Assembly: GCA_903854655.1 (NCBI GenBank)
Contig: CAINXC010000121.1
Span: 1 to 33,052 of the forward strand
From: an uncultured Verrucomicrobiota bacterium
Lineage (GTDB): Bacteria > Verrucomicrobiota > Verrucomicrobiia > Verrucomicrobiales > Verrucomicrobiaceae
Direction of reading: 5' to 3'
Length of the DNA: 33,052 nucleotides
Under the pieces are notes generated by a model. That model saw only the letters and a list, made by a program, of their open reading frames with translations. It was not told the origin of the DNA and did not search any database. This document shows positions 19,105-27,441 of this stretch, one piece after another; the first letter of the stretch is position 1, and each line of letters begins with the position of its first letter. The position numbers and the translations under genes are program-made.

Positions 19105-20652
19105 ATGAGCCAGCCATCCACCAGCACCCGCCACGAGGGTCCGGACATGAAATTGTTCTGGGCCTGCTTCGTCGGCCTCGTCGCCACCTCGTTTGTCTTC
19201 GGCGTGCGCGCGAGCACCATCGGAAACTTGCAGGACAGCTTCAATCTGTCGGAGACGCAGAAGGGCAACATCAATGGCGCGGGCATGTGGCCGTTTGCGC
19301 TGTCGATCATCTTTTTCAGTCTGATCATCGACAAGATCGGCTACAAGACGGTGGCGTTGATTGCGATGGTCTGCCATGTGGTCTCGCTGATTTTGATGCT
19401 GTGCGCCACGGGTTATGAGTCCTTCTACTGGGGCACCTTCCTGGTGGCGGTGGCCAACGGCACAGTAGAGTCCTTCATCAACCCGGTGATCGCCACCGTA
19501 TTCAGCAAGCAAAAGGCCAAGTGGCTGAACATCCTGCACGCGGGCTGGCCGGCAGGAATGGCGCTGGGGGCTTTGCTGTGTGCGGTGTTTCCCGATACCA
19601 CGCTGTTCTTTGACGCCCCGTGGAAGTTTCGTTTCGCCATGTGCTTTATCCCGGTGGGAATCTACACTCTTCTCATTCTGCCGCGCACCTTCCCGGTGAA
19701 TGAGCGCGTGGCGGCGGGTGTGTCCTATCGCGACATGCTCAGGGAAGTGGGAGCGGTGGGCTCCTTCATGATCGGGGCGCTGGTGTTTGCCGCCGTGATG
19801 CAGTTGCTGGGCAAGCCAATGCAGCTTTCTCAGACGCTCCTCGCGGGCGCGGCGGTGGCCGTGCTTGCGGGTCTTTACACCGGCTCGATGGGCAACTGGC
19901 TGTTCATCATGGTGCTGATCATCATTGGCCCGCTCGCCACCACGGAACTGGGCACGGACGGCTGGATGCAGGAGCTGTTGAAGCTGTCCGGGCCGGATGT
20001 GAAGCACTTCGAAACCTGGGTCTTTGTCTATACTTCTGTGATCATGACGGTGCTGCGCTTCTATGCGGGACCCATCGTGGAGCGCTTCTCGCCCATCGGC
20101 ATGCTGGTAATTGGGTCGGCGATTGCCATCTGCGGGCTGCTGTTTCTTTCGACGGCTGCTGGCTTTGTCATTCTCGCTGCGGCGACCGTGTATGTGCTCG
20201 GCAAGACTTTCCTTTGGAGCACCACCCTGGGCATGACATCGGAGCAGTTTCCGAAAGGTGGCGCGCTGACTTTGAACAGCGTTTCGGCCATGGGTGTGTT
20301 GTTCCTGGGCGTGCTGGGCAATCCGATGATCGGCTACAAGCAGGATGTGGACATGGACAAGCGCCTGGCCAACGGCCATACGGCGCTGCTCCAGCAAATC
20401 AAAGGCACCCCCAAGGAGGCCTTGCTGGGCCTGGCTCCAAGCCTCGACCAGGAAAAAATCAAAGCCTTGCCCGAGGCCTCGCGCAAGGAGCTGGAAGCAG
20501 TGCAGGCGGAGAGCAAGAAGCACGTGTTTGTGGACATTGCCACGCTGCCCGTCTTCATGCTGCTCTGCTACCTGGGCCTGTTCTTCTACTTCAAACGCAA
20601 GGGCGGCTACAAGGCGGTTCATATCGAGGGCATCGCCGCGCCGGAGTTCTGA
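19105..20652 (+). CDS. MFS transporter with helical insert before the last membrane helix
   Basis: A 515-residue inner-membrane protein with about 12 hydrophobic helices, from KLFWACFVGLVATSFVFGVR to LPVFMLLCYLGLFFYFKRKGGY. The first half has the MFS plan, with an acidic/basic loop (SLIIDKIGYKT) after helix 2 and a proline/glycine-rich helix 5 region (HAGWPAGMALGALLC). Between the last two helices lies a polar, Lys/Glu-rich insert of about 75 residues (VDMDKRLANGHTALLQQIKG, then DQEKIKALPEASRKELEAV). This layout is common among MFS proteins of this phylum, some annotated as sugar or nucleoside permeases. The ATG at 19105 is preceded by CCCTTCCTTCCT. The long in-frame extension to 18619 overlaps the divergent gene and is rejected. 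Substrate unknown. Confidence 0.82.
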   Translation: MSQPSTSTRHEGPDMKLFWACFVGLVATSFVFGVRASTIGNLQDSFNLSETQKGNINGAGMWPFALSIIFFSLIIDKIGYKTVALIAMVCHVVSLILMLCATGYESFYWGTFLVAVANGTVESFINPVIATVFSKQKAKWLNILHAGWPAGMALGALLCAVFPDTTLFFDAPWKFRFAMCFIPVGIYTLLILPRTFPVNERVAAGVSYRDMLREVGAVGSFMIGALVFAAVMQLLGKPMQLSQTLLAGAAVAVLAGLYTGSMGNWLFIMVLIIIGPLATTELGTDGWMQELLKLSGPDVKHFETWVFVYTSVIMTVLRFYAGPIVERFSPIGMLVIGSAIAICGLLFLSTAAGFVILAAATVYVLGKTFLWSTTLGMTSEQFPKGGALTLNSVSAMGVLFLGVLGNPMIGYKQDVDMDKRLANGHTALLQQIKGTPKEALLGLAPSLDQEKIKALPEASRKELEAVQAESKKHVFVDIATLPVFMLLCYLGLFFYFKRKGGYKAVHIEGIAAPEF

Positions 20653-20671
20653 GAAGGACCTAACTGATACA

Positions 20672-20854
20672 ATGCATACCAGCGACGTCACCTGTCCCAG
20701 TTGCTTCGAGGTCTTCAGCGTGCCCGCGCCGTCACCCGACGAATGCCCTTGCGATGTGGATTACGATTGCGAGGTCTGCTGCCGCCCGTTGCGCATCTCT
20801 TTTGAAGAAGAGGATGGCTGGGTGATTGGCGAGGCCTACGGGCTGGGGGATTGA
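20672..20854 (+). CDS. CPXCG-motif cysteine-rich small protein
   Basis: A 60-residue acidic protein starting at ATG 20672. It carries CPSC at residues 8-11 and a second cysteine group CPCDVDYDCEVCCRP, so four to six cysteines could hold a zinc ion in a zinc-ribbon-like fold. The closing segment RISFEEEDGWVIGEAYG contains no cysteine. This fits the Cys_rich_CPXG family, small proteins of unknown function scattered across Proteobacteria and Verrucomicrobiota. GAAGGACC, 14 bases upstream, may be a ribosome site. It lies only 19 bases after the MFS stop codon and is probably co-transcribed with it. Confidence 0.75.
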   Translation: MHTSDVTCPSCFEVFSVPAPSPDECPCDVDYDCEVCCRPLRISFEEEDGWVIGEAYGLGD

Positions 20855-20855
20855 C

Positions 20856-20939
20856 GCCCGACCGGGCAATGGCGCTTGATTTGAGTGTATCGCGCAATTC
20901 TTGTGAATTGCTTGAAGTGCCGATGCTTGCGACGCATCG
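20856..20939 (+). repeat. Three consecutive short hairpins in a 94-base gap
   Basis: GCCC-GACC-GGGC lies at 20856-20867, GCAATTC-TTGT-GAATTGC at 20894-20911, and CGATGC-TTGCGAC-GCATCG at 20921-20939. All three stems are perfect. They fill the space between the CPXCG gene and the alcohol dehydrogenase gene. They could be a terminator series, an mRNA-stability or leader structure, or a REP-like repeat. No T run follows the first two. Confidence 0.5.
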
Positions 20940-20948
20940 TCAGCACAG

Positions 20949-21956
20949 ATGAAAGCCATGGTGTTCAATGGTCCCGGGCGGCCGCTCGCTTGTACGGAGG
21001 TGGAGGTGCCTTGCCCTGGGGAAGAGCAGGTGCTCATCCGTGTGAGCGCCTGTGCCGTGTGCCGGACGGATTTGCACGTGGTGGACGGAGAGCTTACCCG
21101 CCCGAAGCTGCCGTTGATACCCGGCCATGAGATTGTGGGGGTGGTGGTTGCCAAGGGGGCGAAGGTGGACCGATTCGCCGTGGGAGACCGCGTGGGGGTG
21201 CCATGGCTGGGCTGGACTTGCGGAGAGTGCTCCTTTTGCCTTGCCGGGCGGGAGAACCTCTGCGACCACGCCAGGTTCACCGGCTATCAGATTGATGGAG
21301 GCTTTGCAGAGTTCACGGTTGCTGATCAGCGCTTCTGCTTCGCTCTTCCTGCCGCTTACACGGATGTGGAGGCAGCGCCACTGTTGTGCGCCGGCCTCAT
21401 TGGCTACCGGGCGTTGCGAATGGCTGGGGACGGGCGCAGGCTCGGCGTGTATGGCTTCGGCGCGGCGGCGCACATCATCGCCCAGGTGGCAAAGCACCAG
21501 GGGCGCGAGATCTTCGCCTTTACACGTCCCGGCGATGCTGCTGCCGCCTGTTTCGCACGAGAGTTGGGAGCGGTGTGGGCTGGTGGTTCGGATGAAGCAC
21601 CCTCTGATCTGCTCGATGCGGCGCTGATCTTCGCACCGGTGGGCTCGCTTGTGCCCGCTGCCTTGCGCGCTGTCGCGAAAGGCGGCACGGTCGTCTGCGC
21701 GGGCATCCACATGAGCGACATACCCTCCTTTCCGTACGCCGATCTTTGGGAGGAGCGCATCATCCGTTCCGTCGCCAACCTTACCCGGGCGGACGCGCTG
21801 GAGTTTCTGAAACTGGCTCCCCAGGTTCCGGTCAAGACCCGCACCGTGGTGTATCCGCTGGCGCAGGCCAATCAGGCGCTGGATGATCTTCGAAGCGGCC
21901 GCATCGAGGGCGCTGCTGTTCTGGTGCCTGATCTGGATCCGGACGATAGGCGATGA
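20949..21956 (+). CDS. Zinc-dependent alcohol dehydrogenase (MDR superfamily)
   Basis: A 335-residue medium-chain dehydrogenase oxidising alcohols or reducing aldehydes with NAD(P). Catalytic zinc ligands C38, H60-E61 and C147 and structural zinc cysteines C91, C94, C97 and C105 are all present. The Rossmann motif is GVYGFGAAAH (166-175). The pattern AFTRPGD and the closing LAQANQALDDLRSGRIEGAAVLV match the bacterial AdhA-like group that includes broad-range alcohol dehydrogenases. The start at 20949 follows GTCAGCACAG without a clear ribosome site. It lies 45 bases before the CapA-like gene, in the same direction, with no obvious functional link. Substrate not determinable. Confidence 0.9.
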   Translation: MKAMVFNGPGRPLACTEVEVPCPGEEQVLIRVSACAVCRTDLHVVDGELTRPKLPLIPGHEIVGVVVAKGAKVDRFAVGDRVGVPWLGWTCGECSFCLAGRENLCDHARFTGYQIDGGFAEFTVADQRFCFALPAAYTDVEAAPLLCAGLIGYRALRMAGDGRRLGVYGFGAAAHIIAQVAKHQGREIFAFTRPGDAAAACFARELGAVWAGGSDEAPSDLLDAALIFAPVGSLVPAALRAVAKGGTVVCAGIHMSDIPSFPYADLWEERIIRSVANLTRADALEFLKLAPQVPVKTRTVVYPLAQANQALDDLRSGRIEGAAVLVPDLDPDDRR

Positions 21957-22001
21957 AGGCTTCGTGCTTGTTGGCGCGGTGGACCTCGTTTATCGCCAGG
22001 G

Positions 22002-23015
22002 ATGCTGTCAGGTTTCGCTCTCTCAAAATCCCTGCGTTTCGTCATGCTTCATCTGGTCGTCGCCACAGCGGCGTGCGCTGCGGATGATACGCGGCTGATC
22101 TTTAGCGGGGACATCATGCTGGCGGATGGGCCGGGCCGGGCGCTGGCGCGCGGAGCGGACCCGTTTGCAGAGTTTGCCCCGATCCTGCGTGCGGCAGATG
22201 CCACGATAGGCAACCTGGAATGCGTGGTGGCCACCGGTGGCGAGCCGGAGAAGGGCAAGCGCTGGACCTTTCGTGCGAAACCCCGGGCTCTGCCGGTGCT
22301 GGCCCGCCATTTTGGCATTGTCTCCCTGGCTAACAATCATACGGGTGATTATGGGCGCGCGGCCTTTGTCGAGGAGCTGAATTTTCTCGACCACTACGGC
22401 ATCGAGCACATCGGCGGTGGTCGCAATTGCGTGGAGGCAAGGACCCCGTACCTGCTGAAAGTCAAGGGCTTGCGCATCGCCCTGCTCGCTTACAATGACT
22501 TTGAACCCCGCCATTTTGAGGCGGGGCCGTCCTGGGCTGGGACGGCCTGGAGCGTGGATGAGCAGGTGGTCGCCGACATCCAGGCGGCGCGCACGATCCA
22601 CCAGGCGGACCTGGTGATTCCCTTCATGCACTGGGGCGAGGAGCATGAGCCCGCCAATGCCCGCCAGCGGCAGCTGGGCCGCCTCATGATTGATGCGGGG
22701 GCTGATGTGGTTGTCGGCAGCCACCCTCATTGCACCCAAGGCGCGGAATACTACAAGGGCAGGCTGATCATGTTCAGCCTGGGCAACTTCGTCTTCGACG
22801 GCTTCGGCAAAAGCAGCGGCCGCATCGGCTGGCTGCTCCGCCTGCGCCTCAACAAGCAGGGACTCGTCGCGTGGGACACGGTGGTGGCCGAGATGGATGA
22901 TGAGGGCATCCCACACTTGTTGCGCGACGTTGCGAGCCCGTCGGGGAGCCTGGGCTCCGTCAAGATCAAGGAACGGCCAGGGCTGGGCGACCCGGAGGTG
23001 GAGAGCAAAAAGTAA
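22002..23015 (+). CDS. CapA-family (poly-gamma-glutamate synthesis type) metallophosphoesterase-like protein, exported
   Basis: A 337-residue protein with a signal peptide (about residues 1-27, ending ATAACAA). The CapA/PgsA fold signatures follow in order: LIFSGDIMLADGPGR, IGNLECVV, VSLANNHTGDYG, an IALLAYNDFEP strand, PFMHWGEEHE, VVGSHPHCTQG and MFSLGNFVFDGFG. The D, N, H and H-x-H positions are those that bind the metals in calcineurin-like enzymes. In capsule-forming Firmicutes CapA is part of poly-gamma-glutamate export, but most family members outside that setting have unknown roles and no capBC genes are seen here. The start is preceded by CCAGGG. It faces lutB across 6 bases. Confidence 0.85.
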   Translation: MLSGFALSKSLRFVMLHLVVATAACAADDTRLIFSGDIMLADGPGRALARGADPFAEFAPILRAADATIGNLECVVATGGEPEKGKRWTFRAKPRALPVLARHFGIVSLANNHTGDYGRAAFVEELNFLDHYGIEHIGGGRNCVEARTPYLLKVKGLRIALLAYNDFEPRHFEAGPSWAGTAWSVDEQVVADIQAARTIHQADLVIPFMHWGEEHEPANARQRQLGRLMIDAGADVVVGSHPHCTQGAEYYKGRLIMFSLGNFVFDGFGKSSGRIGWLLRLRLNKQGLVAWDTVVAEMDDEGIPHLLRDVASPSGSLGSVKIKERPGLGDPEVESKK

Positions 23016-23021
23016 GGAAGG

Positions 23022-24425
23022 TCAGGCTGGAGGATTTTTGCGGTCCTGCATCCATTCGCGGAAGGCGCCGCCACGGAACGGCGGCAGGTCGCGCGGGCCA
23101 AGCCAGCGCTGCATGGCCGGGATGGGGGAGAGCTTGAGGGGCAGAGAGTTGCCCAGGTTGCTGGCCTTGATGCCGGCGCGCCAGACCTGGGGATGGGTGG
23201 CCAGCCAGGCGTAGGGGGCCATGGGCGGGGTGCCGCGCTTGGCTTCTGACGCGCCCTCGGTGAAAGCTTTGTCGCGCAGGCGCAGCAGCAGATCGGGGAT
23301 GGGGATGTCCACGGGGCAGACCTCGTTGCAGGCGCCGCAAAGCGAAGAGGCCTTGGGCAGGTCGGCGTACTTGGCGAAGTCCTTGCCGGCGAGCAGCGGG
23401 CTGAGCACCGCGCCGACGGGGCCCTGGTAGGTGGCGCGGTAGGCATGGCCGCTGGCCTGGCGGTACACGGGGCAGACGTTCTGACAGGCGCCGCAACGGA
23501 TGCAGCGGAGAATCTCATTGCAGTTGCTGCCTAACACGCGGCTGCGACCATTGTCGACAAAGATGACCGTCATCTTTTCCGGCCCGTCCTTGCCTGGCGA
23601 GCGCGGGCCGTTGAGAAACTGGGTGTAGATGGTGAGCTGCTGGCCCACGGCGGAACGTGCGAGAAGATTGAGCATGACGCCAAGGTCGCGGTCACGCGGC
23701 ACCAGCTTCTCGATGCCGATCATGGCGATGTGCAGGCGCGGCGCGGTCACGCACCAGCGGGCGTTGCCCTCGTTGGTCACCAGCGCCATGCGTCCGCTCT
23801 CGGCGCTGACGAAGTTCGCTCCGGTCATGCCGCAGTCGGCCCGCAGGAACTCGCGGCGCAGGTGCTTGCGGGCGCGGTGGGTGATGGTTTGCGGATCATC
23901 ATTGTAATCGCCCAGGCCCTCTCGCTCGAAGCTCTTTGCGATGTCGCGGCGGTTCTTGTGGACGATGGGCTTGACGATGTGGCTGGGGATGTCGTCGTCG
24001 ATCTGGATGATGTATTCGCCGAGATCGGTTTCCACGGCCTGGATGCCGTTTTTTTGCAGGAAGGCGTTCAAATGCAGCTCTTCACTGAGCATGGACTTGG
24101 ACTTCACCACGACCTTGACGCTCTCGCGCTGCATCACGTGCAGCGCCAGTTCCTTGGCCCGTTCCGAGGTCTCGGCGAACAGCACCTCGACGCCGTTGGC
24201 GCTGAGCTTTTCCGCCGCCTGTTCGAGATACTGGTCGAGATGCTCGATGGTGTGCTGCTTGATCTGGGACGCCAGTTTGCGTAGGGCATCAGGATTGGCG
24301 TAGTCGCGAGCCAGAGCATCGCGTCGCCAGACGGTGGGAGCGCGCGTGCCTTCGTAAACGGCGGCCTTGACCCCAAAGGGAAGCTGGCTTGCAAAGCGGT
24401 CAATGGCCTGGGGCGTGGAGATCAT
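23022..24425 (-). CDS. lutB: LutB-type iron-sulfur protein (LUD domain plus two 4Fe-4S sites)
   Basis: A 467-residue protein. Residues about 60-295 form the LUD domain, with GEYIIQIDDDIPSHIV, AESGRMALVTNEGN and PRLHIAMIGIEKLVP. A ferredoxin-like part follows: C308-C311-C314-C318 (CIRCGACQNVCP) and CGACNEVCPVDIP (C363, C366, C370). LutB belongs to the L-lactate oxidation complex LutABC, passing electrons from the hydroxyacid to the chain. Its ATG overlaps the glcF stop as ATGA (24422-24425), so the two are translationally coupled. LutA and LutC are not in the window; the upstream partner is instead a GlcF-type protein, which also has CCG domains like LutA. Contains A7 (24049-24055 on this strand) coding for QKN. 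Confidence 0.88.
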   Translation of the reverse strand: MISTPQAIDRFASQLPFGVKAAVYEGTRAPTVWRRDALARDYANPDALRKLASQIKQHTIEHLDQYLEQAAEKLSANGVEVLFAETSERAKELALHVMQRESVKVVVKSKSMLSEELHLNAFLQKNGIQAVETDLGEYIIQIDDDIPSHIVKPIVHKNRRDIAKSFEREGLGDYNDDPQTITHRARKHLRREFLRADCGMTGANFVSAESGRMALVTNEGNARWCVTAPRLHIAMIGIEKLVPRDRDLGVMLNLLARSAVGQQLTIYTQFLNGPRSPGKDGPEKMTVIFVDNGRSRVLGSNCNEILRCIRCGACQNVCPVYRQASGHAYRATYQGPVGAVLSPLLAGKDFAKYADLPKASSLCGACNEVCPVDIPIPDLLLRLRDKAFTEGASEAKRGTPPMAPYAWLATHPQVWRAGIKASNLGNSLPLKLSPIPAMQRWLGPRDLPPFRGGAFREWMQDRKNPPA

Positions 24426-25702
24426 GGGGTAGGGGAATTCGTGGCAGCGGCGCCGTGTCTTGCACGGATGAGTTCATCGAGCAGCACCATGGTGTGCAGG
24501 ACGCGCATCTTTGGATTTACTTGTTTCAGATGCGAGCGCAGTTGCATGAGGCAGCCAACGTTGCCAGTGACGACGCAGTCCGCGCCGGTGGCGGCGATGG
24601 CAGCGGCCTTGCGCCGGCCCAGTTCTGCGGCGATGGCGGGCTGGTCCAGAGTGTAAGTGCCGGCGGACCCGCAGCAGAGTTCGGCATCGGCGATTTCGCG
24701 CAGCGCGACACCCGGGACCTGTTGCAAAAGCCGGCGCGGAGCGGATTGAACCTGCTGACCGTGCAGCAGATGACAGGCGTCCTGCATGGCAACGAGCAAG
24801 GGCGCGCGTGCGCCGGGCGGCGCGAGGAAGCCCAGGTCATTGAGGAACTGGCCAACATCCTTCACCTTGTGGGCGAAAGCCCGAGCCGCCTCGCCACCAA
24901 GGATCAGCGGGTACTCGTGCAGGGCCGAGCCGCAGCCCGCCGCATTGGTGAGAATGGCATCCACGTCCAGAGGGAAGGCGGCGACATTGGCGGTGGCGCA
25001 AGCTTTGGCTTGGGAGGCTTCGCCCACATGCCAGGCGAGCGCTCCACAGCAAGTCTGGTCGTGGGGGATCAGGACTTCGACGCCCTGGCTTTGCAGCACG
25101 CGGATGGTGGCGGCATTGATTTCTGGCGCCAGCACCTGCTGTGCACAGCCAGTGAGCAGGGCGACTCGGGCGCGGCGGGTGCCATGGGCTTCGTAGCGAG
25201 CAAGCAGCGGCTGGACGGGCGGCAGCGATTCGGGCAGCAGTTCCAGGGCGGGTTGCAGCGCGCGCGGCAGCAGCTTGCGGAAGGGCTTGGCGAGCAGGCC
25301 AAGGCGGGTCATGAAGCGGAAGCGTGCCGGGAATGGCAGCAGATGCAGAAGTGTCCATCGGCGCAGCCGGTCAATCGGGGGGCGGTCGCGCTTGTCCTCC
25401 GACCAGGCGCGGAAGGGGCTGATCAGATCACGATAGGCCACGCCCGAAGGGCAGGCGGTCTCGCAGGCAAGGCACCCGAGGCAGGCGTCTAGATGAGGCA
25501 GGGCTTTGTCGAGGGGCAGCGCGCCTTCCAGAACCTGCTTCATGAGCACAATGCGCCCGCGCGGCGAGTCCATCTCTTCTCCCAGCACCTGATAGGTCGG
25601 GCAGGTGGGCAGACAGAAACCACAGTGAACGCAGGACTGCACGGCTGATGCCATGGCCTGGCCATGAGGTCCGAGGTTTGCGACTGGGATGGAATGCTTC
25701 AA
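24422..25702 (-). CDS. glcF: GlcF-type glycolate oxidase iron-sulfur subunit
   Basis: A 426-residue protein with two N-terminal 4Fe-4S motifs, C24-C27-C30-C34 (CVHCGFCLPTCPTYQ) and C74-C77-C80-C84 (CLGCLACETACP). Two CCG domains follow: TGCAQQVLAP with TCCGALAWH, and DACHLLHGQQ with LCCGSAGTY. The phrase EEMDSPRGRIVLMK is typical of GlcF. It accepts electrons from the GlcD/GlcE flavoproteins and passes them to quinone at the membrane. The start is uncertain: the frame reads TTG at 25702, 18 bases after the glcE stop, and family members have about 20 residues before the first cluster; the ATG at 25654 would leave only seven. It is coupled to lutB by an ATGA overlap. Confidence 0.88.
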   Translation of the reverse strand: MKHSIPVANLGPHGQAMASAVQSCVHCGFCLPTCPTYQVLGEEMDSPRGRIVLMKQVLEGALPLDKALPHLDACLGCLACETACPSGVAYRDLISPFRAWSEDKRDRPPIDRLRRWTLLHLLPFPARFRFMTRLGLLAKPFRKLLPRALQPALELLPESLPPVQPLLARYEAHGTRRARVALLTGCAQQVLAPEINAATIRVLQSQGVEVLIPHDQTCCGALAWHVGEASQAKACATANVAAFPLDVDAILTNAAGCGSALHEYPLILGGEAARAFAHKVKDVGQFLNDLGFLAPPGARAPLLVAMQDACHLLHGQQVQSAPRRLLQQVPGVALREIADAELCCGSAGTYTLDQPAIAAELGRRKAAAIAATGADCVVTGNVGCLMQLRSHLKQVNPKMRVLHTMVLLDELIRARHGAAATNSPTP

Positions 25703-25720
25703 AGGCGAGAATACGAAATG

Positions 25721-26827
25721 TTAAGCACCAAACTTGGCCTGAGGATCGAGGGCTTGTTTGATGAGGCGCTCGGTGGAGAGGCTTTTTTGCAGGCCAGGGC
25801 GGCAGACGGGGTGATCGAGGTTCAGGCCGCCGAGCCCTTGTTCGGTGAGGAGGGCGTGGGCGTCCATGCTGGTTGGCCAGGCGATGTAAGCCGCATTGCA
25901 GGCGACGCTGTAGCGCCGATCGACGCCTAATTCATCGAGCCGCTGATCGAGCTTCAGAATTTGGTGCGGGGTGATGGGAACCCGCAGGCGCTGGGTCCCG
26001 GCGGGTTGCCAGGAGAAGTGCAGCAGGCCATGCCAATCAAAGGAGAGCGACTCCTCGAACGCGATGATGGTCTGACGAATGGCCTGGAGCCTGGGCAGCA
26101 AAGCGCTGTGATGACCGGTGAGCCGAATAATCACCCTTCCTGGGGGGTGAACCTCAATCGCATCCAGATCGAAAGGCTGACGCGCGAGCTCGGCCACCCA
26201 AAGCGACGCGGTGTTCAATGAACCAGCGTCAGCCACGGCGGTCAGCGAGGCCTCGGGCTTGGGGAACACCTTGAAGGTTGCTTCGGTGATCAGGCCCAGC
26301 CGGCCCAGCGAGCCCACCATAAGCTTGGGGAAATCGAAGCCAGCAGCATTCTTGACCACTTTGCCGCCGCCATGAATCACCCGGCCATGGCCGTCCACAA
26401 AGCGGATGCCAATGATGAAATCACGCAGACCCCCGTAGCGGAACCTGCCCGGCCCGCTCAGGCCGCTGGCGATGCTTCCGCCCAGCGTCGTGCCGCTGTC
26501 GATGAGCATCGGATCAAAGGGGAGATATTGTCCTGCCTTGTCCAGCGCAGCGACGATGTCCCGTATTGCGGTGCCCGCCCGCGCGGTGAAGGTGTACTCT
26601 CCCGGTTCGTATTCGATGATGCCGCTCATGCCTCGCGTATCCAAGCAGGTGGCCTCTGCTTCCTGCACCCGCAGGCCCGGCTTGGAAGACGCGCCGGCAA
26701 TGCTCACCCGGCGGGCCTGGCGCACGACTTCGCAGGCCTGTTCGGCGGAGGTGATGACAAGGGGAGGGTTCACGAGATTGAATGAACGGCTACCTTCGCA
26801 TGGCTTTGTCGCCTGTTGCAATTCCAT
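25721..26827 (-). CDS. glcE: GlcE-type glycolate oxidase FAD-binding subunit
   Basis: A 368-residue FAD-binding protein of the PCMH/BBE-type oxidase fold. It shows [12 protein letters not shown], the FAD-binding core [55 protein letters not shown] and [15 protein letters not shown]. It is shorter than GlcD and lacks the full catalytic C-terminal half, which is the GlcE pattern. The start is a choice: ATG at 26827 leaves 74 bases to divergent rnhA; a GTG at 26884 has GGGAGG three bases upstream but would leave only 17 bases between the divergent starts. It is first in the minus-strand order glcE-glcF-lutB. The catalytic partner GlcD is not in the window. Confidence 0.85.
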   Translation of the reverse strand: MELQQATKPCEGSRSFNLVNPPLVITSAEQACEVVRQARRVSIAGASSKPGLRVQEAEATCLDTRGMSGIIEYEPGEYTFTARAGTAIRDIVAALDKAGQYLPFDPMLIDSGTTLGGSIASGLSGPGRFRYGGLRDFIIGIRFVDGHGRVIHGGGKVVKNAAGFDFPKLMVGSLGRLGLITEATFKVFPKPEASLTAVADAGSLNTASLWVAELARQPFDLDAIEVHPPGRVIIRLTGHHSALLPRLQAIRQTIIAFEESLSFDWHGLLHFSWQPAGTQRLRVPITPHQILKLDQRLDELGVDRRYSVACNAAYIAWPTSMDAHALLTEQGLGGLNLDHPVCRPGLQKSLSTERLIKQALDPQAKFGA

Positions 26828-26901
26828 ATCGACATTGCGGTCAAGCTCGCTACCCAATTCGCCACTCTGCCCATGCTGACTCACACGCCTCCCGCCGTTT
26901 C

Positions 26902-27426
26902 ATGAAAAAGGTCGTCATCCATACCGATGGCGGCTGTCATGGGAATCCCGGACCGGGAGGCTGGGCGGCGGTGCTGACTTTTGGCAAGCATGAGAAGGCG
27001 CTGAGTGGCGGAGTGCCTGCCACGACCAACAACCGCATGGAACTACAGGCGGCGATTGAGGCGCTGCGGGTGCTGAAGGAGCCTTGCGAGGTGGATTTTC
27101 ACACGGACTCGCAATACGTGCGCAATGGCATCATGACCTGGATCGCGGGCTGGAAACGCAATGGCTGGCGCACGAGCACCAAGAAGCCGGTCAAAAACGC
27201 TGATCAGTGGCGCTTGCTGGATGAATTGGTGAGCAAGCACACGGTCCGCTGGCATTGGGTCAAGGGCCATGCCGGTCACGATGGCAACGAGCGTTGCGAC
27301 CAGCTCGCCACCGAGGCGATCGAGGTGATCAAGCAGCGCTTCAGTTCCAAGCAGTTGCGGGCGGCGCTTGAGGAGTTCAATGCAAGTGTTGAGGCGGCTG
27401 AAAACGTATTGCCCGGCCTGGCGTAA
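26902..27426 (+). CDS. rnhA: Ribonuclease HI
   Basis: A 174-residue type 1 RNase H, which cleaves the RNA strand of RNA-DNA hybrids in the cytosol. The four catalytic acids are visible: D9 in [18 protein letters not shown]47 in [11 protein letters not shown]69 in FHTDSQYV and D133 in GNERCDQLA, with the helper histidine H123 in WVKGHAGH. The basic handle region [20 protein letters not shown] is present as in E. coli. There is a 25-residue C-terminal tail beyond the core. The ATG at 26902 is preceded by CGCCTCCCGCCGTTTC and no Shine-Dalgarno sequence. The frame continues upstream but only into glcE antisense sequence. It is followed after 15 bases by the DUF1592 gene. Confidence 0.96.
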   Translation: MKKVVIHTDGGCHGNPGPGGWAAVLTFGKHEKALSGGVPATTNNRMELQAAIEALRVLKEPCEVDFHTDSQYVRNGIMTWIAGWKRNGWRTSTKKPVKNADQWRLLDELVSKHTVRWHWVKGHAGHDGNERCDQLATEAIEVIKQRFSSKQLRAALEEFNASVEAAENVLPGLA

Positions 27427-27441
27427 TCTTCTCATCCTTTC

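Noticed and set aside
19072..20691. 539-codon open frame on the minus strand opposite the MFS gene
   Set aside because: Composition is His/Gln/Arg-rich with no domain; the plus-strand MFS helices are clear.
20855..20948. tRNA gene in the three-hairpin gap
   Set aside because: No acceptor stem pairing the ends, no TTCRA arm and no CCA; the hairpins are independent.
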